From: Dipylidium caninum | Taxonomy: Eukaryota > Platyhelminthes > Cestoda > Cyclophyllidea > Dipylidiidae | Assembly: GCA_017562135.1 (NCBI GenBank) | Contig: QEYB01001497.1 | Coordinates: 310,001 to 374,000, forward strand | Reading direction: 5' to 3' | DNA: 64,000 nt | Shown here: piece by piece, positions 23,018 to 36,900 of the stretch | Numbering within the stretch: position 1 is the first letter of the stretch | How the letters are laid out: each line of letters begins with the position of its first letter | Position numbers and translations under genes: made by a program | Notes under the pieces: model-generated | The model's database searches: none | The model's input: only the letters and a program-made list of their open reading frames with translations | Told to the model about the DNA's origin: nothing

Positions 23018-26000
23018 AATGAAGAGGTGAGTCGCCGTTTGGTTTGTAATCCCGTTTACCCTGATGCGTCTCCATTGCCTGCTCCCCTCCCCTGAATCCC
23101 CTTGTCATTTGTCATTCCAACCTGTGGCCACGTCAGAGGGGGACATTCGGATTAAACGTTACTCCCGTTGTAGTCTGTCAAAGATGCCTTTAGCACAATA
23201 CGGCTAAGGAGTCAACAAACTGCATTTTCACGAAGATAAGAAGACGTACAATCCAGGTTTTCTGCAGGCATCTCACTTCACCTGTCTAATCTTGCAGCAT
23301 TTTCTCGTGAGACGACTTTCATCCGCTCAAGACAGGCCGGTGACCTGGAACAGACTCGCATTGGCCAGCGGGAAATTTGTCTCCTTACTTGATCGGTATG
23401 TTTTGACTCGTTGCTTAGTGTCTTCCCCCGTCTGGTGACGAGTTTGGGATGGTTTCTCGCCCCCCCCCTTGATCTCCCACCGTCAGACATTTTGCTCCTC
23501 CAGCCTCAAGCGGTGGTACCTTGAGTCAAAACGTGTCATTTTTGGTGGACTAAGACTTCCACGACCCACAGAAAGGTGCTCTTGATGAACGTTATCACAT
23601 CCACCTTGATTTTGTCGCTGTCGCAAGGGGAGGAGAATCGACTCTACCATAACTAAGCCCAAGATTTTGTACTGGCAAAAATTTCCTCGTCTTGGTTACC
23701 AAAAATGACAAAATTATCTTATTTCGAGGGGTGGTTGTGTCTGGTCTCTCTGCCGCCGCGGAGCCAGAGAAGCGCGGAGTGTGACACGCGAGGACTCCAT
23801 AAATTCGACAGATAAAAAATACTTGGCACAAATACGAGTCTCTCGTCCACTTGCCAACGTCGCCACTGAACTACGGTGAAATAGCTGTTGTAAAAGTTAA
23901 AATCACGTCCATCTGTACGCGTCAACTGTGGAGCAAGGGGAAGTGGGACTTGTCGGGGATGGCGAGGAAAAGGGCGTTGATTTGCCTACCGAGGCGTTTT
24001 GGTGCCTCCTTTTGGGCAGAAGAATAGATCGTCTAATGGTTCACCTGTCCAACGGCGCGATTCATGAGTCCTCACGACGCCGGAGATTGTGCAGGCTTGT
24101 GGAGTTTCGTTTTAAGGCGCGACTCTCCCGGCCTTCCACGTCATCCACAGTAGATGCCTTACGTTGTATGGTCCACTTTCCCGTCTCAGGGCCGCCACCG
24201 CAAAAATACTTAGGAATTTCGGCACGTGGCAAGGCTTTGAAGAGCCGCTGTCGCCCCTACTCCTGATTTGCGTGTCCGTCAACTTTGGGTAGCCGATTGC
24301 ATGTCCTCCAGCACTTATGCCGCTTTAGAAGTGGAAGAGATTTGCCATCTCCTACATTGTAAGACTTTGTGCGTGGATTAAGTGTTGCAGACCGGCAGTC
24401 TGCTGCAAATACCGTCTCCCGATACTACGGAAGTCGTTTGTCTTCTCCGTTCGTCTGCTTCTCAACCCCGCAGTGCCTCAGTGACCACTTTGCTCGTCAT
24501 TTCTCCTGCGTAACACACATAAACGGCCGTCTAATGCCAAAGGATGTTTGGTGTGCTGACCGGTGGCAGGTGGCCAAGAATGGGGGAGCGGTCGCATCGA
24601 TTGCTGAGGTCTTCGCCATCACCGGTCTGGTCACTTGATCACCTCGCCTGCGCGCCCAGACTGGAAGAAATCTACTGGACCGTTTGTCCTGGGCAATGGG
24701 AGAAGCTAGGCACTACAGGACAGTGCGGTTCCGGTGAGGACTTGCAAAAAACGCCTCGCTTACAGGAAAACCCTCCATTCTTGGAACGGAAAGCCCCTGG
24801 ACAATTAATCGCATTCACTCCGCAGCACGGGATTAAAATCTCTTCCGAGGGGGTGACGGCCGCTGTGGACAATGACCACGACGATTTTATCTGCGGTGGT
24901 GGCACTCGATGCTCGTTCGGGTGCAGTCGCAATCTCCGCGCTGGGAGAGGATCTAGCGAGTAGACGAGTAGCGATGGTCATTCGCTACCTCTAAAGCGTC
25001 TTCCATGTCACATCAACAGCTGGCATCATCGCCGGAGGCAGGAAGAGTCTACATTAAGCAATATCCTCTAGATTGCGAGGCAATCAGCGCGATTTCAGCC
25101 GCGGTTTCGATCTAAAATCCCTCAAGCGGAGCGGCCAGTGTCCCTGATTCGAGTGGTGAGAAACTTGATCCAAAAGGTGTCGAAACTCATTTCGAGCGAA
25201 GGCCACGCTGAAGACCACCACGCCAGTCGAAACAATTTCACCATCAGTGGAATGTCAGTTGAACTGCGAGAAAACGGGACTGAGGACGAATCAGGAGGCG
25301 GCGCGGGGGGGGGAGAGCCTCTCGGCTGATCTTTTCACAAACCAGGCGCGCTCATCTCCCCAACCTGTGAATTTCCCGCATTCCCAAGGCGAAGACGAAT
25401 TGGCTTTTCACAACACAAGTCGGTCTAACAGACGGCAACACCGCCCTAATTGGGCGCGTGAAGTGTCCACAGTTTTTTTCCCTTCCACTGCCACTCTCCA
25501 TGTCGCCCGGTAACACGAGAGCACTTCCTGTTTTGAGTGGCGAAAAGCCCTCGTCTCTCATTTGATTAATGACATTTCATTGTTTTACGCCTCGCCACTT
25601 CAACTAGGCAGCCTTTTATCCCGCTTGCCGGACTTTAAATAGCCTCAAAATTGAGTTTAGCGTATAGTTTGTGCGGTGCGTTGGAGGAAAAGATGCTTCA
25701 CTGGATTCAATAAAGGTCAACAATTACAGGTAATCACACTTTTCGACGCCCACTTATAAAAATCTTTCCTTTTCTGGGGTAAATTTTGTTTGTAATTTGG
25801 CGTCTTTTCCACACGAGTAGATGTAATTCCCCTCTTTGTTTAAATACACGCTCGTGTTGGCGGGTCATTGGAGGTTTCAAGAGGTACTCGACCTCCCTCG
25901 ATCCGAACAAGGCCGAGGAAGAGGTGGGAGTCTGAAAATGCTGTACCGGCTCTGAGGCAGGACGGTCAGCGGGGCGCAGAGCCTTTTTACCACGAGTTCA

Positions 26001-28467
26001 AGACGTTAATGCGGACAGTTAGACAATTTTCCCTAATGCCAGGCCTATAAATGTCCAAATTTATCTTCAAACGCGGGAAGGAGTTGCTCGAAGTCCCCAC
26101 CGCCGCCGCCCTTGCCTCTTCTTCCCCACTTCACCACGCGGTGGCGCTGAGATCTCCCGCGGACCAGAAATGGACGCGTGTCCGATTCAAAGCGCACATT
26201 TACACTTTCATGGGTCACATTCAAGCGGCGATGTGCCCCAGAGACGTCGTCGTAGTGTCAACTTGTTGTCTTCGTGCCCAGATGAACCACATCGACACTA
26301 GCGTTTGTGTTTTCCACGGAGTAGGCCAATTTTGGTGGGACGCTCGCCCACACTCCTCTTTTATGGTTATTGTTTTTGTTATTGTTGTATGTAGGTCGGA
26401 AATATCGTTGCATCCTCCTGCACTCAGTCACTGTCCACTCAGCCATCCATGGTAATTTTCAGCCTTGAAATGCCTCCAACGAGGTGGGAGTTCTGCCTCG
26501 CCCTCCTCGATCCCCCTGGCCTGCGGATGTATTATTCACGTCCGCTGGGACTGGCGGAGAAGTCTTCATCCTCCCATCCGCTCTTCACTCTACTTAATAT
26601 TTTTGTTGATATCTGCGAAGAGTAGCCGATCAGTTTGAGATATAAGGGCTTTTTCCATGTGGTCGGAAAGCGTGACTAGTAACCATACAGTACAGTTTCT
26701 AACACTCCGGGTTTAGGGTTGTTAAAGGCATAAAGAGAAATGTTTATTTTTAATGAGAATCACCAAAACCGCAATCTACTCATATTATACTTGCACCCAT
26801 TTCAGTAGTATATGCCACGTCGTCCACTACGCCACTTAGTATCGTACTCGCCAAAAAATCTTATCCCCCTAATGGTGGTTGGTATTTTACTGCAAATTTC
26901 TGTTAAACCGGTTGCAGACTAAACAAGTATTTGAGAATTTTTTCCCAAAAATCCACTCCAAACTCGACGTCCGCGTTGAGGAGACCGGAGTGGGGGTAGG
27001 CAGCAAAATGGTGGAGGTGTCCTCCGTCAGCCAATCACTCCCCTTCTGCACACCCCAGGGTTGGCGGAGGATTTTTCTCCCAAATTTGGCATTAAATATG
27101 CCAAAATGCCTTCATTTGATCCTGGACTTTTCCCTCCACGATGGAACATTTATCCACCTTCGAAATGCGCCGACACATTAGAGGAGGAGGAGATTGTTGA
27201 ATGTGAAGATTTGGAGTCTACAGACCTCCTCCGTTTGTTAGAAAGACACATAAAAAGGACATCCACCCGTCTGAATTGTTTAATCAGCGACTGTGTGGGG
27301 GATGAACGTCATGTGGCCGCGGTTGTGTGGTCAAATGCTGTCTCATTGTGGTTGCGCAGAGATTTTGATCACAAGGGCAAGTGGTGTTTCCGCTACATGT
27401 CCTGTCCCTCTCCTCGTCTCCGCGCCCCCTCCTCCCCTTCATTTGACATCAGCATCTTGGCAAGTGATTGCGTCAACTCCCGCCACGAGACGTCTCTGCT
27501 TGTGTGTGTCAATTTCAGAGGTGAGGCGACATGTCGAAAGCGGGTGGCGGGGAGTCGGAAGACGTCTTCCTCATTCTCCAGACGAGGGCGAGATGGTCGG
27601 ACCCTCGAGAGAATGGCGGCCCTGCCGTCTGTTCAAGTCTTCGAGGCAGTACAGCTGGTTTGACTCGTCCTGACTCCCAGTCCCTCCACTTAGCGGCGTC
27701 CGCTTCCCTTTCACCTCCGTTGGCTTTTTGGCGTTCAGGCAGATTAAACCTGCCTTATTTCAACTGGGAAATGGGGAGACGAGGGAGCTGAGGCTGACCA
27801 GATTTGGAGTTACAGGGCAGTTGGGCCACTTGCAAGGAGAAATTTTTTTGTGTGACCCCCTTGGCGGCTTATCAGTCGACTTTTTGCCTGTTATTGCGGT
27901 TCATTGAAGTGATCAAATCCACAGGTGTAAGACTGCCATTCTTGCCAAATGAGGCTGAAAATCCACTTGCCAAAGCAACTTCCCGAGCGGTTTTCCCCCT
28001 CTTTGCGAAAAGCACACGGCGTCTGTGCTCAGTGAAGCGTCTCCAGATCACAACGGCTTTTACTACTTAATCTTCACATTTTAAAAGTCTACCTCTCATC
28101 CACTGTGTCTCCTCGCGCCAGACAAATGTGACAAGCAGTCGGAAAACACGTCTCCTTCGGTCTGAGGAGCTCATTTTGCCAGGACGAAGTTTTAACGTGA
28201 AAAAAAACGTTGTCTGACGAGATGGACTGGAGCTATACTGCGAGGAAACAGCGGACCCAGGAGAGTCGGCTCTGTCTGAGGGCCCAACTCGCCCGGTCTC
28301 CGCGGTCTTACTCTTCCACGAGTCTTTGTGCATCAATCTGAAGTTCGCGTGTTCCAGCCAATCCGACATCTCGCGGGGTTTGGATTGGCCGCCCCCCTTT
28401 TTTCAACTCCATTTACCCTCCAGTCTATCAACTCGCATCAGACCGTCATTAAGAGCGGCTTTTACGA

Positions 28468-28480
28468 GGGGGGGGGGGGG
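28468..28480. repeat. G13 homopolymer
   Basis: Thirteen consecutive G; prone to length error in sequencing. Confidence 0.9.
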
Positions 28481-29446
28481 AAGAGAGTTGGACTTCCTCT
28501 TGAGACGGTTAAAATGGCAAGTAGGCACAAAACTCTCTCCTTGCCAGTTTGGAAGTGGAGCCATGTTATTTGAAGTCACCGCATTCGGAGGATGGGGAGG
28601 TGGAGGTTACGGGAGAGGTGTACGGACCCTCGCGGCGTGGAGACTAACCAGCACTTGAGGCCGGAGGAAGGGGACGAAGGGGACCTCGCAAATTGCCTCC
28701 CACTTGCCCGATGAGCTGGCGCGTCCTTGCGGTATGCTTTAAACAAATCCTAGCGGTCGAACGGCCAAAAATGCGCCCTCCAAAAAATTATGAGCAGCAG
28801 AAAAAAGGTAGATGCTGTATCAAATTTAGTCATTTGGCTTTATTGCGATATTCTATCAAGGAGGTGTACAGTTTATGTGAGCTCATTTCACGAAAATCAA
28901 ATAAGTCGCAATTGACTTTTTCCAATTTGTATTTTTTTTGCTCGAAACTTTTTGGTTAATTAATCGCATAAATTACCCGTCCTCACTTAAATGAGTACGC
29001 ATTCTGTCAATCATTTCACCCCATCATTGCGATGTCCACCGCGCTGTTTATTTGTTTAATTAACAGTAAACAGAGCGAAATACGAACAGCCGTCGAGTTC
29101 GGTTAAATGTCTACGCAGATAGCAAATTAGGCATGGAGAAACAAATTTAAACAACTTTTTATGCGTGCATAAGTGTTGGAGGCGTGCAGACAAGGAATGG
29201 ACGCGCGTTTTCGGGGCCATCCAACCTTGATGGGATTTTTTTGCCAGCGCTTGACGTGCACACCACCGAGAGTCGACGTCGCTCGGAGCCGTGAGAAGCC
29301 ACTCGGGAGGACTCAGAGGCGGTCAAAGGCGTGGCCCACGGGCCAGGCCGGCACGGTTGGCGCAAATTAAAACAAATCGCAAAACACTACAACCCGAAGG
29401 CCTTTATTCCGTTACGGAATAAATCATTTAAAGACGTTTAAACTCG

Positions 29447-29469
29447 CTCTCTCTCTCTCCCTCTCTCTC
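29447..29469. repeat. (CT)n microsatellite
   Basis: A CT run with a single interruption. Confidence 0.85.
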
Positions 29470-32397
29470 AAGAGAGTCGGGAGCTGGTTGGTGAGGTGAT
29501 TAAAATTTTAAGCTGACACCGTGTTTTTGAGAGGACAAAGGCACTTCAAAACAACCTGGTTAACATCTTCATCTACACATCGCTTTCTGGAATGTTGCCT
29601 CAAGTAAAGTTGGCCGGAAGCAACTGCGAGAGGCGGAGGACGAAATGTGGGGAAAAGGCGCCGAAATGCGTATTTCCCTTCACCTCATAAATATTAAAAG
29701 GCGCGGAAAAGAATGCAAATTCTAGTTTAACCCAATTGCCCGCCCGCTCGCCTGTCCGCCCATTTACTCGACTCTGCGTCGCCGTCCACTTCGCCCCTCC
29801 GCAGGCGCGACGACAGCGACGACAGTTGCCACCGGATGAAGACTCGGGGGTTTAAAACCCCCCACGTAAATAGCAGACAGTCCGGTGGCTTTTGCCTCGC
29901 GCGATTCACTGAACAAATGCAATCTGCAGCCTCGTGGATGTGGACCACCGTGCTTAATGGAAGCTGAAGGAATAGAAGGCTTCGCACGGCCTGGCAGACG
30001 TCGAAACCGGCGTGTAGGGACGAGGGGAACAAGTCAGACGGAAGTGGGCGGCGAAGTCATCGATATTCCTCACTCTCCAAGTAATGCATTTGAGCGTAAA
30101 AAGGCCCCTACACCGAAAACGAAGGCGACTTTTTCCTACTCAATCGCTACCGACCGCCCTGCCTCCCCCTTACCCCCCTCCCTCCCTGGGCGAGTGGGGA
30201 AGTGTATGTCGCCACACGCAGCGAAAGGCGACTTAGTGGGGCGAGTTGGGGGCATTTTCCCCTCCTGTCTCCACGCACGAGATCACCCTCGCAGCAGCCA
30301 CTGCGAAGGTGAAAAGTGTAACGTTTCCACTTCCAACGGTTCGACTAATTTTTCAGGTACCTCCATTGTCCATAGGAGGAATTTGGCGCCGCAATTGGGT
30401 TTTTTTAGGCGGAATTTGTGGAGCGAACGAGCGAGTGCCCACTGGTCGGCATGGAGAGGAGGACATTTCTCGTCGACGATGCAGTCCCGCGTGCGCCGAC
30501 GCCTCCCTCGACGCGTGGATGGTTGGCTCTCCGGGTAAAGTCTGTGAGGTCCTCCACTCTACATCGCATGGGGAAGTAAGCAACTCCACTTTCCTAGCCT
30601 CGGCCCGTTTCCACTCGCCTCAGATTAGTTCACCTTGCAGAAAGGCATTCCTCGCGAAGTTTCCTCCCGCTTTTTCAAGTAGAAGGCGGTCTCTACGTTA
30701 TACTACGTCGAAAATTGTCCTCCCCCGCCCCCATTTTTTGCTCTTGCTTCGATGGGGATGAGAATGAGGAGGAGGTGAAGGAGGAGAAGGAGGATGGAAA
30801 GGAGGAAAGGAATTCCTCTTTTCCCTCACCTACGAGATCGAAAGTCGGTCTTTTCACTACGCCCATTTTTAGCATTGAAAAATCTTCACAGTAGAAGAGT
30901 TAAGTGGGGTCAGAAGGTGCTTCTTTTGGATTCATGGCGTAATACGGAGGCAGGTTGAAGAATAAATTTACTTTGGTCAAGTCAACAAAGCAAAATCCAC
31001 AGAGTGCCGACGTTCTAGTCGAGGAAAACTCCGGCCAGAGAAGCGTTTCCGGCAACTTCCCCAAATGTCTGCGATCCCTTTCGGACTGAGTCGAAGAACT
31101 GAGAGGCAGTGCAGCCTTCGTGGGGAAAAATCTGAGGCGATTATGGCATCCACCCACAGTGTCACATATATGTGACGCGACGATTCGCTTCTTTTATCAC
31201 CAGGTAAACGGGAAGAGTCAGTCAAAGGGAGAAGGATTTCTGCCTCGGTATACAAGATTGTTTCGATTCCATCATCTTTCGAGGGACATAAAGGAGTTGA
31301 AAGGCTCGCATTTTGCCCGAACACGCGATAACGAAAGCCCACAAAATGGCATTGACTGACCACAACTTTTTATTAGTGCCAAGTGGAAATTTCACCTTCC
31401 TGCCAGAAGGGCAATTTCGCCCTGCCTGCAGAGGAGTTTAGCCACGGGCTTTCAATTTGAAAGTGGAGGAATTTGGCGGGCTACCACGAGGTAAAAAGAG
31501 ACTCTTAGGCCCACCGGGTCTGGAAGTGCCACATTCATTTGGAACACATCCTCCGCCTCACATTCCACTTTTCTGAAGTTTATTCCCTCCCTGGTCGATT
31601 ATTTTACAGTCTTTTCGACAAACTGACTGACTAATTCGGCTCCTCTTCCTCCTTCTCCTTCGTCTTCACCGTCCGGGGTCTCGAATGGCAGGGGAGAACA
31701 CACGTAGACGCCCACTTCTGCTGTCCCGAGTTAAAAGCCTCCTCCCGCCAAGGTGGAGTAGAATCGCTGGGAGAAGACGGGCACGCGGTGTGCCTCGAGA
31801 TGTCCCCGCGCTGTCAATCCTCATTTCCGCAAATTTCCTCACTGTTAACAGTCAAAAGACGATATTTTACAATTCACCTTCTCCTCTCCTTACTTCTTCA
31901 TGTCCCCTTCAATGTTGGCTGTCTAAGGTGGCGAGGTGACAGGTGAAATTTTACACTTTTTTAGTCGCGCCTCCTTTCAGTTTAGTCTTCCTCCACTAAA
32001 TGAACATCATTCGGGGCTAGGCAAGCGGTCTGGAGGCCTTGGGAGCAAAGTTAGCCTAATTAAAGGTAACAGCCATGTTAATTGTACGCAATAGGTGGTT
32101 AACTTAGTCGAGAGCCCCCCTCAAAATCTCCCGGGGGAGAGGAGGCACATGGGAGAAGGTCCACTCGCCACTCAGACGATAATGTCCCGCCTGTCAGCCA
32201 CCACCGTCTGAGCAGACACCGCAACCTTTGTCATGTCACCTTCGAGCGGGCCGCGAGGTGGAGGACATCATTACATCTTCTCCAACTCCTGTCACACTTT
32301 CCCATCCCGCCTAATTCACACAATGATGATCGTCACCACCTCCGACACCACTTTGATTGGCATTGTCATACGGTAGGGCATTTCGTCACAAATCACA

Positions 32398-32460
32398 CAT
32401 ACACACACACACACACACACTCATGTGTATATTTTGTATGTTCACATGAGTGTGTGTGTG
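32398..32460. repeat. CA/TG inverted repeat (hairpin-capable) upstream of receptor 1
   Basis: A (CA)n run ending at 32420 is followed by TCATGTG, a 15-nt AT-rich loop, then CACATGA and a (GT)n run. Positions 32410-32427 and 32443-32460 form a perfect 18-bp stem. It lies about 230 bp upstream of the receptor start codon, in the likely promoter or 5' UTR. Confidence 0.85.
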
Positions 32461-32689
32461 CGTATATGTGTATGTTAAGAGGAGACTACGATTGGCCATT
32501 CAACCGTGGGAAAAGGATACTCCTCCACCAATTACCAGCGTCCGACAGTTGCACGCGTTGGTCTACACTGAGGCTGTTGTGCGTGCATTCGACTTGTCGG
32601 CCGGAGAGAGAGAGAGGGAAGAAGGGCGAGTATTTTCCTACAAATTCCGCCAAAAGCGTCATAATGCCGCCAAACACTGACAATCGATA

Positions 32690-33925
32690 ATGGCAAGTCA
32701 ACTCAACGATCCATCAATCACCTTCAAAGCCTGGGGATGGAGTGAAAATTGTACCCTCCTCTTGGACTTACTCATTAACCGCTCCATCTCGGAGGAGGTC
32801 TTCCTCGGCGCCTGTAAACCCAACGCAGAGGTGGATGCCAAGGTGATTATACTCACGGTGATTTTGAGCCTCCTCCTCCTCGGTACCGCGGGTGGTAATA
32901 TGCTTGTCATTATTGCAATTTTAATTGTGAAGAAATTACGCTCACCGACTAATCTTCTTATTGTTAATCTTGCGGTGACTGACTTTCTCGTCAGTATCCT
33001 CGTTCTCCCCTTTGCCATAGCCTATCAAATCCTCGGCTATTGGCCATTTAATCAAGTTATCTGCGACCTCTACTCCATCTCCGATGTCCTCCTCTGCACC
33101 CTCTCCATCCTCAGCCTCTGCACCATCTCCATTGACCGCTACCTGGTCATCACCAAACCCCTGCGCTACGCCGCCAAACGCACGCCCCGACGCATGTTCC
33201 TTATGATCCTCATCTCCTGGCTCCTCTCCGCCGCCATTAGTATTCCACCGGTGTATGGATGGGAGCAGAAAAATAGCCCCTTCTACTGTGGATACAGCGA
33301 GGAGTTGACCTACCAAATCTATGCAACCATGACAGCCTTTTACATTCCTCTCACAGTTATGCTCGTCCTCTATGGGAAGATATTAGTCTTGGCCAAGCAA
33401 ATGGCCTGTGTGGACGCTCAAGCTGGTCGCAAGGGTAGTGTTGACACTCACCCGAGAACCTCCTCCAATCCCGAGTTCACCGAGTGGCATAGATGCTCCC
33501 TGTATGCGTCGGAGGGAGAGAATCACACCAATGCTCCATTGTACGCGGATTTAAAGACGGACTGGAAGGCGGGTGGATGTCATTCGAAGTCGCGGCAAAG
33601 TGTGGTCAGTTTTAAGCCCTCTCCAACCGTAATAAGGTCTACTGATGAGCGACCTGTGAGACGAGGGAAAATTCACAGTCTCCTGATATACTCGAGACGA
33701 TCAAACTCCGAGATTGTGAACAATGGCAGCTCCTCCGAGGCGAGCGGAAGTATTGGGAACAAAAGTATGTGCGGATATGGCAAATCGCCACTCTTCCTGT
33801 TGCGTCGGCATCGGCGACACACCCACACGGAGCAGGGGAAAGGCGAGACGCACAAAGCGGTCACCACGCTTGGAGTTATTATGGGTTGCTTCACCATTTG
33901 TTGGCTCCCCTTCTTCGTCTCACAG
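32690..33925 (+). CDS. Receptor 1 exon 1 (N-terminus to TM6)
   Basis: 412 codons from ATG 32690, ending in phase 0 at TM6 (ICWLPFFVSQ) with a GTGAGA donor. The frame would stop a few codons into the intron, which supports the splice. Confidence 0.93.
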
Positions 33926-36900
33926 GTGAGATTTACCTGCTAACAAAACAAAAATTATTAATAATAGCAATTAATAAATTAATAACTTACAATCTCTACC
34001 CCAATAAGTTATTAAACGGCTCCTCAGATTCCTTTTTTTGTTATTTTCAAAAAAAATCATCTTTAATTCGGTCATTTCACGATAGACGAGGGTAGAACGA
34101 ATCACAGCTATCTTCCGTTAAACTTTACCAACTACAAAGGGAAGGAATGTTTGAATTAATGGATCAAATATATCATTGTAAAAGCATTGTTAAGCAGTAC
34201 AGACAGCCTCGTGGTTAACCGTCTGTCCTCTCAACCGGTGCGCTACCACTGGACGGAGGTAAAAAGCCCCACTTGTTTACTGCGCGAGTCTGTACACACC
34301 TTGTTGTCACCCAGTTAGGAGTGGTTACAAATCAATGTTTAAAGGCGCCAAGTCCGACTATCACCGGGCTAACAAAAGGAAGTGAAATTTACCAGCATTG
34401 TCATCATGCCCCCGCGGCAATTTGACACGCCTGCGTGATAAAGTGAGAAGTCTGTGTTTAGACCACCTGGTGACGTCTACCGCCTTCTTCAGAGAAGGGA
34501 GAGCACAGGGGCGGGGGAAGAGGTAGCTTGACAATCCTTTGTGTGGCCGTGTCATTTAACTTACACTTGACTCCGTGTTTAGATGACAGTAGTGAAGATG
34601 ATAGACGGAAGGAGAAAAGTTGTAATTGAATTCCCTGTGGTGTCTAAGCAACAGAAACAGTAATAATCAAAATAGAGACAAAAAAGACAAATAATTTAAG
34701 GACTATTATACGTAGGAAGGGAAGTAACTGGGGACTATCTATTCCATTAATCTTGAATGTTCCCTAAGTTTCCGCTTCCTAATCGGGAATGGTGCAGATG
34801 TACTTGGAAAGTTCGGCGTCTCGCCTCTTCCGTGAGGATAGACATTATTGTTTACTTAAAACTAAATGATGTGGACACGCCTCAGCATGGTGGGAACATC
34901 TCTGTCTCAGAGTACCTTCGATGGCCTTAAGAAATAGAATAATCGCGCAGGGAATAACTTACTACAGCCAGGAGTTTAGAGGTTGTGCTTACCAGTCAGC
35001 GACATTTGTCACCGGTGCCAATTTCATTCTGAATCATTTCAGTAGTTTGGGATGTGTCCACATCTGATAACGCCATGCATGTCAGGGTTGAAGAGAATTT
35101 GTAATTCATCTTAATTTATCTACAGCATTTTGTTCTTAACAAAAAGGTATTAAGCTTCGTCGCTTTTACAGTTTATTCTCGCACATGACTTTTATACCCA
35201 CTTGCAGTCATTCACTTGTAAACAAGCAAACCTAAATAAATGGCGCACTATAATCTGTATTATACATTGAAATGCTTGTTTAACATTAAATTTAACATGT
35301 CTTAGGGAGGCTGCCGCACTCTGTTTCGAGAATAAAATAAACGTCGGAATAATATATTCTGTTTCATCAACCGTCATTACTGTCCCTCCAACTAAAATAT
35401 TGTTTATTATTAAAGGAAATTTAAATTCACCAATATCCATAAGCGCCATTACTGCAATCAAACATTAGCAATTTACAGGGCTCTGTAAGTAATGACCACA
35501 TTTGAAAGTGACTTCAATGTCAGTCGCGTTTGCTTAAACAAACTATACAAATTTTCACAGGGTTAATTACTAAAGTGCTTGCTATGATAGGAGAAAATGA
35601 CGATCTGTTCATAGTTTTAATTGCTTCAAAAGATTTTCCCACAATTTGATTACCTTAAATAAACTTTTTTTCAAATTGCTGTCGACTTTTATGAAGGGTA
35701 TGTCTGCTTCGACAGTGCAAATGGCGGTAATTTCCCTAGTTTGCAACGTGATTTAGCTCCGCAGACTGCATGATGGTTGCAATTACTGTAGGGAATTTGA
35801 GGCGTAGGGCAGCTTTCACTCGTTCAATACTGCAGTCGGTTCACGCTGAATTGGCGCATCCGCAAAATGGTCGTGTTCCTTCACGACTGAAGGCCTTATT
35901 TAAATGAGGCTGCACCCATTCGCCCGAGGCAAAAGGGCTTCTCACCTCCGTGTGCACTGATTTGATCGAATTAATGAGGTCAGCACGACAGCCGCACCAA
36001 TCGTAGGTAAAGTCATCCCCGAAAATGAATTTAAACGGAAGTCTTAGCGCCTTCTAGTCGGCTCAAAGGATGCGCGTATCACTTCTTGTCCTCTTTGGTC
36101 TTCTCATTGTCATTCCCCTTGTCAATGCGGCAACCTTATCTAAGAAACCGCACAATGAATTGAAGAAGAGAAAGTACGAAGCTAGTGCAGAAATAAAGCC
36201 CGGAAGTGTTACCTTCCCGAACTACCGTAAGGAATTCGCCACCGAGACTAAAATCTACCGTCCTGAATGGGAAAAGCCCTGTTGTTGTTGCTCCTGTCAA
36301 AATTGGCCAACTCCCTATGCCTGGCAATACAGGAGCCGCGATGAATGAGGATGATGGTACTTCCAAATCCTCCGTTGGATTCTATTCCACACTGCGTAGT
36401 ATTCTTCCAGTCCATTTGCTCCTTTCCATTTAACTTCAATTGACACAATAAAAACATTTCCTTTGATTTTGAAATGAACCCATAATGATAGATTCCAACT
36501 TTTGAAGTGGCTATGTACGTCCTTGACGATGTTTTTCCTTCACCAATAAGCGAGTTTGATTAATGTTTTACGTTTAGCCTCGACTTCCTTACTGAAGAGG
36601 GGAGATGAAGTGAATGGATACGTCGATTTGGCACGAAAGTGCAGACAACAGACGATTGTGTATAAGCCGTCGTCTTGCCACAATTCCTTCGAAGTCTTGC
36701 GCCGTAAAATTTGGCATGTTTGGAGTTACAAGTAATTGAGCGGGTTGGCACTGACAGCGAATGCGGGTACCCGTTTTCTCGCTCTCTCTCCCTCTACTTG
36801 GCGATCAAATCTTTCCCATGGCTCTAGAAGGATGTAAAGTACACTGTGCGAGATTTACTCGATCCCATTATGTCACTTTAAGCTTCTAACTACTGTCGAG

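Larger units (their letters stand above)
22828..32397. other. 9.6 kb without a supported gene
   Basis: I found no recognisable domain, tRNA or mobile-element protein. The longest open frames are 27061-27663 (200 codons from a TTG) and 29885-30538 (217 codons from a GTG), both plus strand. The first has a plausible Glu/Asp-rich part (TLEEEEIVECEDLEST) flanked by good codon use and might be a missed exon. The second is Pro/Arg/Gly-rich and looks like GC-driven noise. Also present are a GT microsatellite at 22994, a G13 run at 28468 and a CT run at 29447. Confidence 0.4.

Noticed and set aside
29885..30538. 217-codon ORF on the plus strand
   Set aside because: Starts at GTG, is Arg/Pro/Gly-rich without domain-like pattern, overlaps open frames on the other strand, and has no splice context.
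33673..33897. Minus-strand and alternative-frame ORFs within receptor 1 exon 1
   Set aside because: Shadows of a well-supported GPCR frame.
34196..34262. tRNA-like string (on the minus strand, AGTGGTAGCGCACCGG)
   Set aside because: It has an A-box-like start but no proper B box or T-arm and no acceptor pairing. At best a degraded tRNA-derived fragment.
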